From: Akkermansia muciniphila
Lineage (GTDB): Bacteria; Verrucomicrobiota; Verrucomicrobiia; Verrucomicrobiales; Akkermansiaceae
Direction: 5' to 3'
DNA: 32,024 nucleotides
Assembly: GCA_945890645.1 (NCBI GenBank)
Contig: CAMDCV010000044.1
Location: 1-32,024, forward strand
In this document: positions 8,202 to 16,616 of the stretch, piece by piece
Layout: each line of letters starts with the position of its first letter
Position numbering within the stretch: the first letter of the stretch is position 1
Translations under genes and position numbers: made by a program
Notes under the pieces: model-generated
The model's database searches: none
What the model was told of the DNA's origin: nothing
Seen by the model: only the letters and a program-made list of their open reading frames with translations

Positions 8202-9569
8202 ATGAAACGAAGATCTTTTCTCACCAACGCCGTCGGCACCCTGGCGGCCAGTTCTGTTTTTCCTTCCTTCGCGATCGGCAAGCCAGGGAAGTCCGCGAAT
8301 AGCAAATTGAACATAGCTTTTATCGGGTCGGGTGGTTGGATTGCCCGACAGCCCTACGAGCAGGGTTGCAAGGACGAAAATCTTGTGGCGTTTTGCGATG
8401 TGGATCGCGATCGATGCGCGGAAAACATGAAGAACTGGAAAACCACGCAGCCGTTTTATGAGGACTTCCGTGAGATGTTCGACAAAATGCATAAGGACAT
8501 TGATGCCGTTGTCATCTCGACTCCGGACCACACACATTTTCCTGCCACACTCGCGGCAATGGAGCGCGGCATACATGTTTATACGCAAAAGCCGCTAACG
8601 CATAACATTTGGCAATCCCGCACACTCGTCAAAGCACAGGACCACTACAAGGTCATCACGCAAATGGGAAATCAAGGGCACGCGGGTGATGGCATCCGTC
8701 AATCGGTGGAAGCCTATCGCGCTGGAGTGATCGGTGATGTCAGTCAAGTGTATTGTCGAAACACTGGCCCCGAAATGGGTGGTCAGCATTTTGCCAATCC
8801 TGCAACGATGCCACTGCCCGCCATGCCCACACCGGAGGGGCTAAACTGGGACCTATGGCTCGGCCCGGTGGCGAATCGCGACTATCATATCGACTATCAT
8901 CCCACAAAGTGGCGCACGTTTTATGACTTTGGTTTAGGCATGCTTGGCGACTGGGGCTGTCATACGCTTGATACACCGGTGTGGGCACTCGATCTCGATC
9001 CGCCGACTTTGGTCGAATGCCTGGAACGCAAGAATTCGCTCGATGGCGTGATTCCCGCTGGTAGCCGCATAAGATATCACTTTCCTGCGAAGGGGACTCG
9101 CGGTCCGGTGACGCTCGATTGGTTCGATGGACCACAGGACTGGAAAGAGTTCGGCCGCATCGATAAATTTGGTGCCGAACATGCAGCGCATTTGGGACGT
9201 GCTTGTTGGATGGTTGGTACCAAGGGCATGATGGGCTGCGGCACGCATGCGGGTGCGCCATTAATTCTTCCTGAGGAGTTGCACAAAAATTGGCAAACGA
9301 ATCCGCCTGCGGCTTCGATCCCCCGCGTCGCCGGTGGTCCGTTCCGCGAATGGCTGCGCGCGATCAAAGGCGAAGGCCCTGAGCCGGGTTCGAATTTCCA
9401 CTACGGTGCCAAGCTCACGGAAATTATTCTGTTAGGTGTGTTGGCCCAGCGTTTTAATACGCGCATTGAATGGGATGCGAAAGCCGGTCGCATCACCAAT
9501 CGCCCCGAGCTCAATGCTTTCGTCAAGGAACCCGTTCGTTCTGGATGGGAATATGGGGAAAAACTCTAA
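8202..9569 (+). CDS. Tat-exported Gfo/Idh/MocA family oxidoreductase
   Basis: A 455-residue NAD(P)-dependent sugar oxidoreductase. The ATG at 8202 is preferred over a GTG at 8184 because it opens directly with the twin-arginine signal MKRRSFLTNAVG, ending near FAIGKPG; the protein is therefore expected in the periplasm with its cofactor bound. The Rossmann motif is NIAFIGSGGWI (38-47). The family's EKP-type site reads TQKPL with Lys130, and WGCHTLDTPVW is the usual conserved C-domain segment. It leads the plus-strand arm, 12 bp before the DUF1080 gene. In the established 3-keto-glycoside pathway such enzymes oxidise a sugar hydroxyl before bond cleavage. The substrate here is unknown. Confidence 0.92.
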   Translation: MKRRSFLTNAVGTLAASSVFPSFAIGKPGKSANSKLNIAFIGSGGWIARQPYEQGCKDENLVAFCDVDRDRCAENMKNWKTTQPFYEDFREMFDKMHKDIDAVVISTPDHTHFPATLAAMERGIHVYTQKPLTHNIWQSRTLVKAQDHYKVITQMGNQGHAGDGIRQSVEAYRAGVIGDVSQVYCRNTGPEMGGQHFANPATMPLPAMPTPEGLNWDLWLGPVANRDYHIDYHPTKWRTFYDFGLGMLGDWGCHTLDTPVWALDLDPPTLVECLERKNSLDGVIPAGSRIRYHFPAKGTRGPVTLDWFDGPQDWKEFGRIDKFGAEHAAHLGRACWMVGTKGMMGCGTHAGAPLILPEELHKNWQTNPPAASIPRVAGGPFREWLRAIKGEGPEPGSNFHYGAKLTEIILLGVLAQRFNTRIEWDAKAGRITNRPELNAFVKEPVRSGWEYGEKL

Positions 9570-9581
9570 CAAAATTAAATT

Positions 9582-10580
9582 ATGTTAAAAAAACGATGCA
9601 TATTATTTGGTGTAGGTGCCTTGCTAACTACCGTAACCATCACCGCGCAGCCCAAATCCGAGCCGCGCCTCTGGACCGATCCGGAAGTAGCGTTGCGCGA
9701 GGATCCCGATTTCGCAGTGCAGGGCGAATATCGATCTTCCGGTGACAAGGGGGTAGTCGGCGCCCAAGTGGTCGCACTCGGTATGGGTCAGTTTGAAATG
9801 TATGTTCTCGAAGGCGGTCTGCCGGGTGCAGGATGGGAACCCGCACTGTCACGCACTTTAGTGAAAGGCGAGCGCAAGGATGGCAAGATCGCCTTTGTCG
9901 AAGGAAACATCTCCTCCACAATCGAAAACGGAGCCATTTCTCTCATCAAAGCCGATGGCGCGAAGGTCACACTTAATCGCACAGAACGCACTAGCCCCAC
10001 CTTGAATGCCAAACCGCCCGAAGGAGCGGTGGTATTATTTGATGGTTCATCAATCGATGCATGGCTCAACGGAAAAATGGAAAGCGGTTTCATGATGGCC
10101 GTTGGCAGCACGAGCAAACAGCAGTTTGGCGATTACAAACTCCACGTCGAATTCCGCACACCCTACAAGCCCGATGCCCGCAGTCAAAAGCGCGGCAATA
10201 GCGGCATCTATCAGAGCGGCCGATGGGAGACGCAGATTCTCGACTCCTTCGGACTCGAGGGCAAAGACAATGAGTGTGGTGGCATTTACTCAATCGCAAA
10301 ACCGCGTCTGAACATGTGTCTGCCGCCGCTAACATGGCAGACCTACGATGTCGATTTCACCGCGGCTAAGTTCGATGCCGCGGGTCAACGCATCGCCTGG
10401 CCGCGCATCACCGTGCGCTTGAACGGCGTGCTCATTCATGAGGATCGTGAACTCATCAAAGACTTCACACCAGCTGCTCCTATCTCGAAACCTCTTACCT
10501 CACCCGAGGGACCCATTTTCCTCCAGCAACACGATAACCCTGTCGCATTTCGCAACATATGGATCGTGCCCGGCAAGTGA
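9582..10580 (+). CDS. DUF1080 / 3-keto-disaccharide hydrolase-like secreted protein
   Basis: A 332-residue protein with an N-terminal signal (residues 1-23, ending near TITAQ). The C-terminal half is a clear DUF1080 domain, a concanavalin-like sandwich: VVLFDGSSIDAWL opens it, followed by KLHVEFRTPY, GNSGIYQSGRWETQILDSFG, WQTYDVDF, RITVRLNGVLIH, and GPIFLQQHDNPVAFRNIWI at the end. DUF1080 members paired with Gfo/Idh/MocA enzymes have been shown in gut Bacteroides to cleave 3-keto-disaccharides. The N-terminal 140 residues are less conserved and may be an accessory module. It follows the oxidoreductase after 12 bp, consistent with one operon and consecutive steps. Confidence 0.9.
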   Translation: MLKKRCILFGVGALLTTVTITAQPKSEPRLWTDPEVALREDPDFAVQGEYRSSGDKGVVGAQVVALGMGQFEMYVLEGGLPGAGWEPALSRTLVKGERKDGKIAFVEGNISSTIENGAISLIKADGAKVTLNRTERTSPTLNAKPPEGAVVLFDGSSIDAWLNGKMESGFMMAVGSTSKQQFGDYKLHVEFRTPYKPDARSQKRGNSGIYQSGRWETQILDSFGLEGKDNECGGIYSIAKPRLNMCLPPLTWQTYDVDFTAAKFDAAGQRIAWPRITVRLNGVLIHEDRELIKDFTPAAPISKPLTSPEGPIFLQQHDNPVAFRNIWIVPGK

Positions 10581-10634
10581 GAATAATGCAATATCTCTCT
10601 GCTCCCAACAGTATTGTCCGTCTATTACAAATTT

Positions 10635-11645
10635 ATGAAGATTCCCTCCATCAAGTCGCTAAGCAAATGCGTCGCTATTGTCATCGCTGCTACTACTAGT
10701 TGCTACGCACAAGAAGCGGCGAAAAAACGAACTTGGGACAATGACGCGAAAGGCGTGCAAGTTTTCATCCTCGCCGGACAATCGAACATGGTCGGTCATG
10801 GTAAGGCGGAAGAAGGGCATGGCGACGTCAAGGGTGCCATCGGTGGACTGCGTTACCAAATAGTCAATGATCCGAAAAATTATGGGCATCTTGTGAACAA
10901 AGACAGCACATGGAAAACCCGCGATGATGTGAAAGTTTGGTGGCGTGATAGCGATATCCAGCAAGAGCGTGCTGTTATCAAGGGTGACTTGAAGATTGGC
11001 TATTCGCAGAGTCGCAATCCTGGCTGGATCGGACCAGAGTATGGCTTTGGTTGGATCGTGGGCGAGCATGTCAAGCAGCCGGTATTGCTCATTAAAGTCG
11101 CTTGGGGCGGCAAGAGCCTCCATGTTGATTTCCGCCCACCCAGTGCCGTCGCACGCGGTGGTGCCGTCGGCCCGTATTACACGGCATTGCTCGACTACGT
11201 GGAAGATTGTGTCAGCAATTTGGACAAAGAATTTCCCGAATGGAAGGGCAAGGGCTATCGCATCGCGGGCATTGGTTGGCATCAGGGGTGGAATGATCGT
11301 GTCGATAAAGTGGCCTCGGATCATTATGAAGCCAATCTCGTGGATCTCATCAAGGATCTGCGCATGGAATTTGGCAATCCGAAGTTGCCGTTTTCCATCA
11401 GTACCACCAGCATGGATCCTCCCCCCGAGCCCACTCAGGTCGAACTCGCGCAGCTCGCCGTAGCCGATGTCAAAAAGTATCCCGCCTTCAAAGGAAATGT
11501 CGCCACCGCGAATGCTCGTCCATTCTGGCGCGATGCCTCGGTCTCACCCAGCAACTTCGGCTATCATTGGAACCACAACGGCGAAAGCCAGTATCTCAAT
11601 GGGAAAGCCATGGGCGAAAATATGGTGAAAATGCTTACGCCGTAG
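10635..11645 (+). CDS. Secreted SASA-family carbohydrate esterase
   Basis: A 336-residue protein of the sialate O-acetylesterase-like (SASA, CE6-related) SGNH hydrolase family. The ATG at 10635 gives a signal peptide ending near SCYAQ; an in-frame TTG at 10614 would add an unneeded leader. The nucleophile block is VFILAGQSNMVGHG (Ser50). A second conserved block, GIGWHQGWND, follows, and the C-terminal block YHWNHNGESQYLNGKAMG should hold the catalytic His. It probably removes acetyl or related esters from the glycan so the sulfatases and rhamnosidases can act. It lies 54 bp after DUF1080 and 141 bp before GH106. Confidence 0.88.
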   Translation: MKIPSIKSLSKCVAIVIAATTSCYAQEAAKKRTWDNDAKGVQVFILAGQSNMVGHGKAEEGHGDVKGAIGGLRYQIVNDPKNYGHLVNKDSTWKTRDDVKVWWRDSDIQQERAVIKGDLKIGYSQSRNPGWIGPEYGFGWIVGEHVKQPVLLIKVAWGGKSLHVDFRPPSAVARGGAVGPYYTALLDYVEDCVSNLDKEFPEWKGKGYRIAGIGWHQGWNDRVDKVASDHYEANLVDLIKDLRMEFGNPKLPFSISTTSMDPPPEPTQVELAQLAVADVKKYPAFKGNVATANARPFWRDASVSPSNFGYHWNHNGESQYLNGKAMGENMVKMLTP

Positions 11646-11685
11646 GGTCAGAAAGTCAAAAGGTCGTAAGGTCCTAAAGTCGGGA
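11646..11685 (+). repeat. Five tandem octamers, consensus RGTCNNAA
   Basis: Directly after the esterase stop codon there are five consecutive 8-bp units: GGTCAGAA, AGTCAAAA, GGTCGTAA, GGTCCTAA and AGTCGGGA. The spacing is exact. They are noncoding and lie between the esterase and repeat copy C. Their role is unknown. Multiple spaced GTC cores could be a protein-binding array or slippage-prone junk. Confidence 0.6.
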
Positions 11686-11726
11686 AGATACTCGTCTCTT
11701 GCGAAGCGGTCTGATGTCTATGGATT

Positions 11727-11771
11727 GATTTACGATTGATGGGTGTTGATGTTTGATTTGAATACCAGTGA
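11727..11771 (+). repeat. Intergenic repeat, copy C (single arm)
   Basis: The segment ATTTACGATTGATGGGTGTT (in 11728-11747) and the following TGATGTTTGATTTGAATACC (11748-11767) match the right arm of copies A and B, but the left arm is missing. It ends 16 bp before the GH106 start codon. Its terminal GATTTGAATACCAG is identical to copy D. Confidence 0.6.
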
Positions 11772-11786
11772 CTCCATTACCATTTT

Positions 11787-14717
11787 ATGAAACAGCTACT
11801 TTTCCTTACCACTCTACTTTTCACACTAAGCGCAACATCACTCCGCGGTGACTTGTCGCAAGACGATTTTCGCAATCCACCGATTGAGGCGCGACCGATG
11901 GCCTTGTGGACTTGGTTGAATGGATATGTGGACCATAAACAAATCTCGCGTGAGCTGGAAGAAATGAAAGCCAAGGGCATGCGCGGTGGAGTCATTTGGG
12001 ATTTGGGGAGCATTGCGGATCCGCAGAAAATGATTCCTGCTGGGCCGGAGTTTCTGGGGCCGGAATCACTGAAGAGTATTCACCATGCGATGGATGAAGC
12101 TGAGCGCCTCGGGCTAGAACTTGGACTGGTGGCATCGAGTAGCTGGAATGCGGGTGGCACCTGGATCAAGCCGGAGAATGCGAGCAAGGCATTGTTGTGG
12201 AGTGAGCTGAGCGTCGAGGGCCCAAAAGAGTTTTCGGCAGTGTTGCCGCTGCCGCAAAAAGTTTCCGCTCATCATCAAACAGTTGCCGTGTGGGCCGTTC
12301 CCGACGCGGCGGACAAAACCATCGCTAGTGCGGCATCGGTGCGCTTGGATGACAAGGTCGATGCGGAAGGGCGTTTGACTTGGTCGGTGCCAGCAGGTGC
12401 GTGGCGCGTTTTGCGTTTTGTCTCTAAAAACACCGGAGAGTTGCTGAATTGCCCGAGTCCCAATTCGCGCGGTCTGCTCATTGATCATCTTAGCGGACCG
12501 GCGACAGACGTGCATTTTCATCACATGCTCGATACCTTGTCGAAAGGCCGTGATGATTTTGGTTCACTGAAAATGTTGATGCTCGATAGCTACGAAGTAC
12601 ATCCAGCAAATGATTGGACTCCAGAATTTCTCCAGTCGTTTCAGAAGCTCAACGGTTATGATGCCACGCCATGGTTGCCAGTGCTTGCGGGATGGACGGT
12701 AGGCAGCAAGGAACTGAGCGAGCGGTTTCGTCATGATTATACGAAAACGGTGAGCGACTTGATGATCGATGGCCACTTCGCACGTTCGCGTGAAATTTTG
12801 AACAAGCGCGGTTTGCAATTGTTGGCGGAAGGGGGACATGGTGGCTATGCACGTGTGGATCCGCTGAAGGCGTTAGGCGCGTCCGACATCCCGATGGGCG
12901 AGTTTTGGAATCATCGCAAAAACTGGGTGACGAAAGAAGCGGCCAGCGCGGCACACATTTATGGCAAGCGTTTTGTGAATTCCGAGTCGTTTACGGGTTG
13001 GCAGAATTGGCAGGATGGTCCGGCGGCTTACAAACGGCTTTTCGATATTGCCCTCTGCGCGGGATTGAACCAAGTGACGTTTCATACCTTCGCCCACAAT
13101 CCACCCGAAGCGGGGCTACCAGGTTACGCTTACCATGCGGGCGAGCATTTCAATGTCAACGCCACTTGGTGGGATCAAGCCGGGCCGATGCTTGCTGATA
13201 TGTCGCGCGCATGCCACTTGATGCAACAGGGTCGTTTCGTAGCGGATGTTTGCGCTTACTATGGCGATAATGCGCCGAATCTCGTGCCTGCTCGTCGCTT
13301 GCCGCCGACCATAGAGAACCCCTATCCCGATGGCACCTGCCAACATTGTGGGCGCGCTCTTCCTGTGGACTTGCGTTCGTTAGGTCAAGGCTATGATTAT
13401 GACTACATCAATGAGGAAGTGCTGCTCACCCGCATGAAGTTCGAGAACGGCCTGCTGGTATTGCCTGATGGCATGAGCTATCGCATGATGGTGCTGCCGG
13501 ATCGCAAAAGCATTTCGCTCGCCGCGTTGAAACGCATAGTCGAGCTCGTCGAGGCCGGCGCTACGATTGTCGGCCCGAAACCGGAGCGCTCTAATAGCTT
13601 GCGCGGCTATCCTGATTGCGATCGCGAAGTGCAAGCGCTCGCGAACAAAATTTGGGGCAAAGATGTAAAGAAAAAATCGCATATTTATGGCAAAGGGAAA
13701 GTTGTTTGGGACACCCCGCTGCGCGACGTGCTGATGGCCATGAAAGTGGAGTCTGACTTCGTTGTTGAGGCTATCGACAATTTGGATCAGCACATCGACT
13801 ACATCCACCGCGCCACGGCGGAGGAAGACATTTATTTTGTTTCGAATAGCGCTATGAAGCGTGAAGTCGTGCGTTGTCGATTCCGCGTCTCCGCAGATCG
13901 CGTGCCGAGTTTTTGGAACTCGGAGGATGGCAGTGTAAAGCCGTGTTATATGTACGAAACGAAAGACGGTTTCACATACATCACACTCGACCTCGCTCCC
14001 TCATCATCGGTGTTTGTGGTTTTTGCCAAGGGTGAGAAAAATGATGCCATCGTAAAAATCGAGAGAAAGGAGGGGGTCTGGTCAGAAAATCGTCCCGAGC
14101 TTGATATCATGAGCGTTGATCATAAGCAACTCACCGCAAACATCTGGCGAGCAGGGGAGTATCATATTCAAACTGCCAGCGGACGCAGCAGCCAAATCAA
14201 GGTTTCACAAGTGCCAACAGAGCTATCCCTCTCTGGTCCATGGACGGTGACTTTTCCTCCCGACCGAGGCGCGCCCGCCATAGTTATGATGGAGACTCTC
14301 ATGGACTGGACTAAATCCACTGATCCTGGTGTGCAGTATTTTTCCGGTACGGCTCGCTATGAAAATCAGTTCACTTTAGCCGCGGCATCCGTAACACCTT
14401 TGATGCTCGATCTCGGCAGCGTAAAGGATGTGGCCGTAATCCGCATCAATGGCAAAGAAGCCGAAGTGCTGTGGAAAGAACCCTATCGGATCGATATCGC
14501 TCCTCACGTGCAAGCGGGCGAAAACAAATTGGAAATCAGTATCGTCAACACTTGGAATAATCGCATCATCGGTGACCTGCACAGCCCTGAGGAAGCGCGA
14601 ATCACCCGCACGAATCTTGTGGGAAAATTTCGTCCGAATATGCCCTTGTTGCCGTCCGGTTTACTTGGTCCTGTTGTGCTGCGTTCGCCCGTGATCATCA
14701 CGGCTGAGCTGAAATAA
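11787..14717 (+). CDS. Secreted GH106-type alpha-L-rhamnosidase
   Basis: A 976-residue protein with a signal peptide (residues 1-21). The opening of the mature protein, RPMALWTWLNG at about 36-46, then ISRELEEMKAKGMRGGVIWD, is the typical start of the GH106 barrel. MLMLDSYEV and GEFWNHRK lie in the central barrel region. A C-terminal beta-sandwich (about 815-975) ends with LLPSGLLGPVVLRSP, as seen in this family. GH106 enzymes remove alpha-L-rhamnose from complex polymers such as rhamnogalacturonan II. It is unrelated in sequence to the GH78 enzyme at 901, so the locus carries two independent rhamnosidase folds. It is last in the plus-strand arm, convergent with the MFS gene, leaving only 6 bp between the stops. 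Confidence 0.88.
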   Translation: MKQLLFLTTLLFTLSATSLRGDLSQDDFRNPPIEARPMALWTWLNGYVDHKQISRELEEMKAKGMRGGVIWDLGSIADPQKMIPAGPEFLGPESLKSIHHAMDEAERLGLELGLVASSSWNAGGTWIKPENASKALLWSELSVEGPKEFSAVLPLPQKVSAHHQTVAVWAVPDAADKTIASAASVRLDDKVDAEGRLTWSVPAGAWRVLRFVSKNTGELLNCPSPNSRGLLIDHLSGPATDVHFHHMLDTLSKGRDDFGSLKMLMLDSYEVHPANDWTPEFLQSFQKLNGYDATPWLPVLAGWTVGSKELSERFRHDYTKTVSDLMIDGHFARSREILNKRGLQLLAEGGHGGYARVDPLKALGASDIPMGEFWNHRKNWVTKEAASAAHIYGKRFVNSESFTGWQNWQDGPAAYKRLFDIALCAGLNQVTFHTFAHNPPEAGLPGYAYHAGEHFNVNATWWDQAGPMLADMSRACHLMQQGRFVADVCAYYGDNAPNLVPARRLPPTIENPYPDGTCQHCGRALPVDLRSLGQGYDYDYINEEVLLTRMKFENGLLVLPDGMSYRMMVLPDRKSISLAALKRIVELVEAGATIVGPKPERSNSLRGYPDCDREVQALANKIWGKDVKKKSHIYGKGKVVWDTPLRDVLMAMKVESDFVVEAIDNLDQHIDYIHRATAEEDIYFVSNSAMKREVVRCRFRVSADRVPSFWNSEDGSVKPCYMYETKDGFTYITLDLAPSSSVFVVFAKGEKNDAIVKIERKEGVWSENRPELDIMSVDHKQLTANIWRAGEYHIQTASGRSSQIKVSQVPTELSLSGPWTVTFPPDRGAPAIVMMETLMDWTKSTDPGVQYFSGTARYENQFTLAAASVTPLMLDLGSVKDVAVIRINGKEAEVLWKEPYRIDIAPHVQAGENKLEISIVNTWNNRIIGDLHSPEEARITRTNLVGKFRPNMPLLPSGLLGPVVLRSPVIITAELK

Positions 14718-14723
14718 TGGAAA

Positions 14724-16028
14724 TCACATCGCTTCCGTAGTCGGATTTGGATCACGGCGCTGCGCAGTGGTCCCATCTTCACGCTGATCCATGACACGGA
14801 TAATTTTTAAATAATACAAAATGCCGATGATATAGAGAAATGCCGTGGCAAGAAAAACGGCCCAATACGGCACGTCCATGGATCGCAACACCTGAAAGAC
14901 CCGCGCTGCTAACCACCAGGCACCACTCCAGATTGCGCCACTACAGGCACTCATGAGTTCGCGGTTTCTCTCACCTACGTAATTCATGGTCAGCTCGCTG
15001 GTCGCCGGTCCCGCCATGCTCATCAGCGGTTGTCGTACGATAAAACAAGTGACCGCAATGGGCAATGACCACCACAACTCGCGCCATAGTTCCGTCAGAC
15101 CCATGAGGACCAACAAGACGATCGCCACCCCTTGCACCCCGATGATCGCGCCACGCCAGCCATAGCGCCGACGAATTTCCGGCACCATTAAGCCGGTGAG
15201 CAGTACGAGCACATTGCTGATCGTCCCGTAGGCGGAATACTGTGACGAAGAAACCGCATGCACGGAACTAAAAAACAGATTGAGAAACTGAATGCTCAAG
15301 CCTGCGCCCGTGGCAATCACTAAACTAGGAATCAGCGAGCGTAGTAAAACGGGCACGTCTTCCTTGTGCATGTGCAACCAGTGCTTGGGGGCAGCACCCT
15401 CTGGCGGTGGATCGGGCAATCGTAAGAACAAAAAAGGCGCGCCGAACCCTGCCAAGGTCAGCAGCAATAAGGTCGCGTACTCATCGAGCACGATAGGAAG
15501 GCCAAACAAATCCATGTGACCCATGCCTTGCAACGCACTGGAGAGAACGCCGCCGCAAATGCTTGCCGCCGCCCAAGTGGCGAACAGCAAGCTCAGCGCC
15601 TCGCTCGATTTATCGGGGCTCACCATGCGTAACACCATCGGTAAGCTGGCGACGTTTAAGACCAATCCTGCAAATCCCATCAACAGAAAACACCATGACG
15701 CTGCTGACATATGCCCGCGTTGCACGGTTTCGAGCGATGCCAACGCCATTAAGGGAAACAGCACCGAGCCAATTACCAACGGCCAGCGCAGTCGTTTGCC
15801 GCGTAGCCAAAGTCCAGCGGGGATGGCCAAAAAGAATGTGGCGACAAAGCGTTGCGATGTCAGCGCCGCGATCGCCGGGTCATCGAGGTGATGCGATTTC
15901 AGAAATAAATTCAGCAACAAAAACTGCGCCGTCTGAATCAGGTTGAGCAAAAACTGCCCTGCGGCAAAAAGGATGATGCTCTTGGGCAGGGTGCCGTATT
16001 GTTGCAACCAGCGTGGTAAAGTTGCCAT
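14724..16028 (-). CDS. MFS transporter
   Basis: A 434-residue polytopic membrane protein with about 11-12 hydrophobic helices and a long central loop (about 218-232, LPDPPPEGAAPKHW) that separates the two six-helix halves, as expected of the major facilitator superfamily. The basic segment LRGKRLRWP between helices 2 and 3 fits the family's cytoplasmic loop. It has a minus-strand start with no gene immediately upstream, so it is probably its own transcription unit. Its position at the end of the glycan locus suggests uptake of a released sugar such as rhamnose or a uronic-acid oligomer, but that is inference only. No SusC/SusD-type importer is present. Confidence 0.85.
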   Translation of the reverse strand: MATLPRWLQQYGTLPKSIILFAAGQFLLNLIQTAQFLLLNLFLKSHHLDDPAIAALTSQRFVATFFLAIPAGLWLRGKRLRWPLVIGSVLFPLMALASLETVQRGHMSAASWCFLLMGFAGLVLNVASLPMVLRMVSPDKSSEALSLLFATWAAASICGGVLSSALQGMGHMDLFGLPIVLDEYATLLLLTLAGFGAPFLFLRLPDPPPEGAAPKHWLHMHKEDVPVLLRSLIPSLVIATGAGLSIQFLNLFFSSVHAVSSSQYSAYGTISNVLVLLTGLMVPEIRRRYGWRGAIIGVQGVAIVLLVLMGLTELWRELWWSLPIAVTCFIVRQPLMSMAGPATSELTMNYVGERNRELMSACSGAIWSGAWWLAARVFQVLRSMDVPYWAVFLATAFLYIIGILYYLKIIRVMDQREDGTTAQRRDPNPTTEAM

Positions 16029-16232
16029 TGATCAACGAACACAAGCCTCCATTTCAATGGTGAAGACCGCGCATGAGATAAAGGATGACAGCAAACAATA
16101 AGACGACATGTGGGCAAGAGAGTAGGAAGTTGAACGTAGGAACCTATGCTGTTCCAAAAGTCAACACATCGCCATCACTGTGCCTAGCCACCACATTTGC
16201 GGTCAAGAGCAAACAGATTTTGACCCTTAGGA

Positions 16233-16373
16233 TTAGCATTCTAAATCAGCGATTTGATTGAGTTTGAAAACTTTAGAACGATAGCGCTGCCAAGCAAACA
16301 GAATGGCACCCCAGAAGAACGTGTAAACCAGTAGAATCAGCCAGTGGGCAATCCGAATGCCTTTGCCTCCCAT
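16233..16373 (-). CDS. Possible 46-residue single-pass membrane protein
   Basis: A short frame starts at an ATG at 16373 (MGGKGIRIAHWLILLVYTFF...) and encodes one strong transmembrane helix followed by a basic tail (RYRSKVFK). The helix and positive-inside tail look real, but the frame also stays open further upstream into repeat DNA, which is unlikely to be coding. It may be an intact small membrane protein, or the 3' remnant of a gene broken by the adjacent RAYT element. In the rest of the gap (16029-16232) I see nothing convincing. Confidence 0.35.
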   Translation of the reverse strand: MGGKGIRIAHWLILLVYTFFWGAILFAWQRYRSKVFKLNQIADLEC

Positions 16374-16475
16374 ACTGCTTTCAATTGGTATGATCGCCTC
16401 TGGAAATATAAATCTTCCTACTGTCGAGAATTGCTGGTAAAAGAAAATGTTGTTTTTGGTGCGACGCGCATGGAC

Positions 16476-16584
16476 ACATGAGATGGGGACCACATGAGAT
16501 GGGGACAGACAAACTATCAAAAAGTTCTCATTAGATAGGGACAGACCATTAGATAGGGACAGACAAACTGTCAAAAAAGTTCTT
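16476..16584 (+). repeat. Tandem repeats 5' of the RAYT transposase
   Basis: Two direct repeats of about 54 bp (16476-16529 and 16530-16584). Each consists of two short units ending in GGGGAC or GGGACAGAC, followed by AAACTRTCAAAAA(A)GTTCT. The short units occur four times in all: ACATGAGATGGGGAC at 16476 and 16492, and ATTAGATAGGGACAGAC at 16530 and 16548. They lie 32 bp before the transposase start and no copy is seen on its 3' side. GGGACAGAC-type repeats beside Y1 transposases are, from memory, frequent in environmental bacteria. Confidence 0.65.
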
Positions 16585-16616
16585 GGCATGGGAAAAGTTT
16601 CTGGTAGGTTGGGTGC

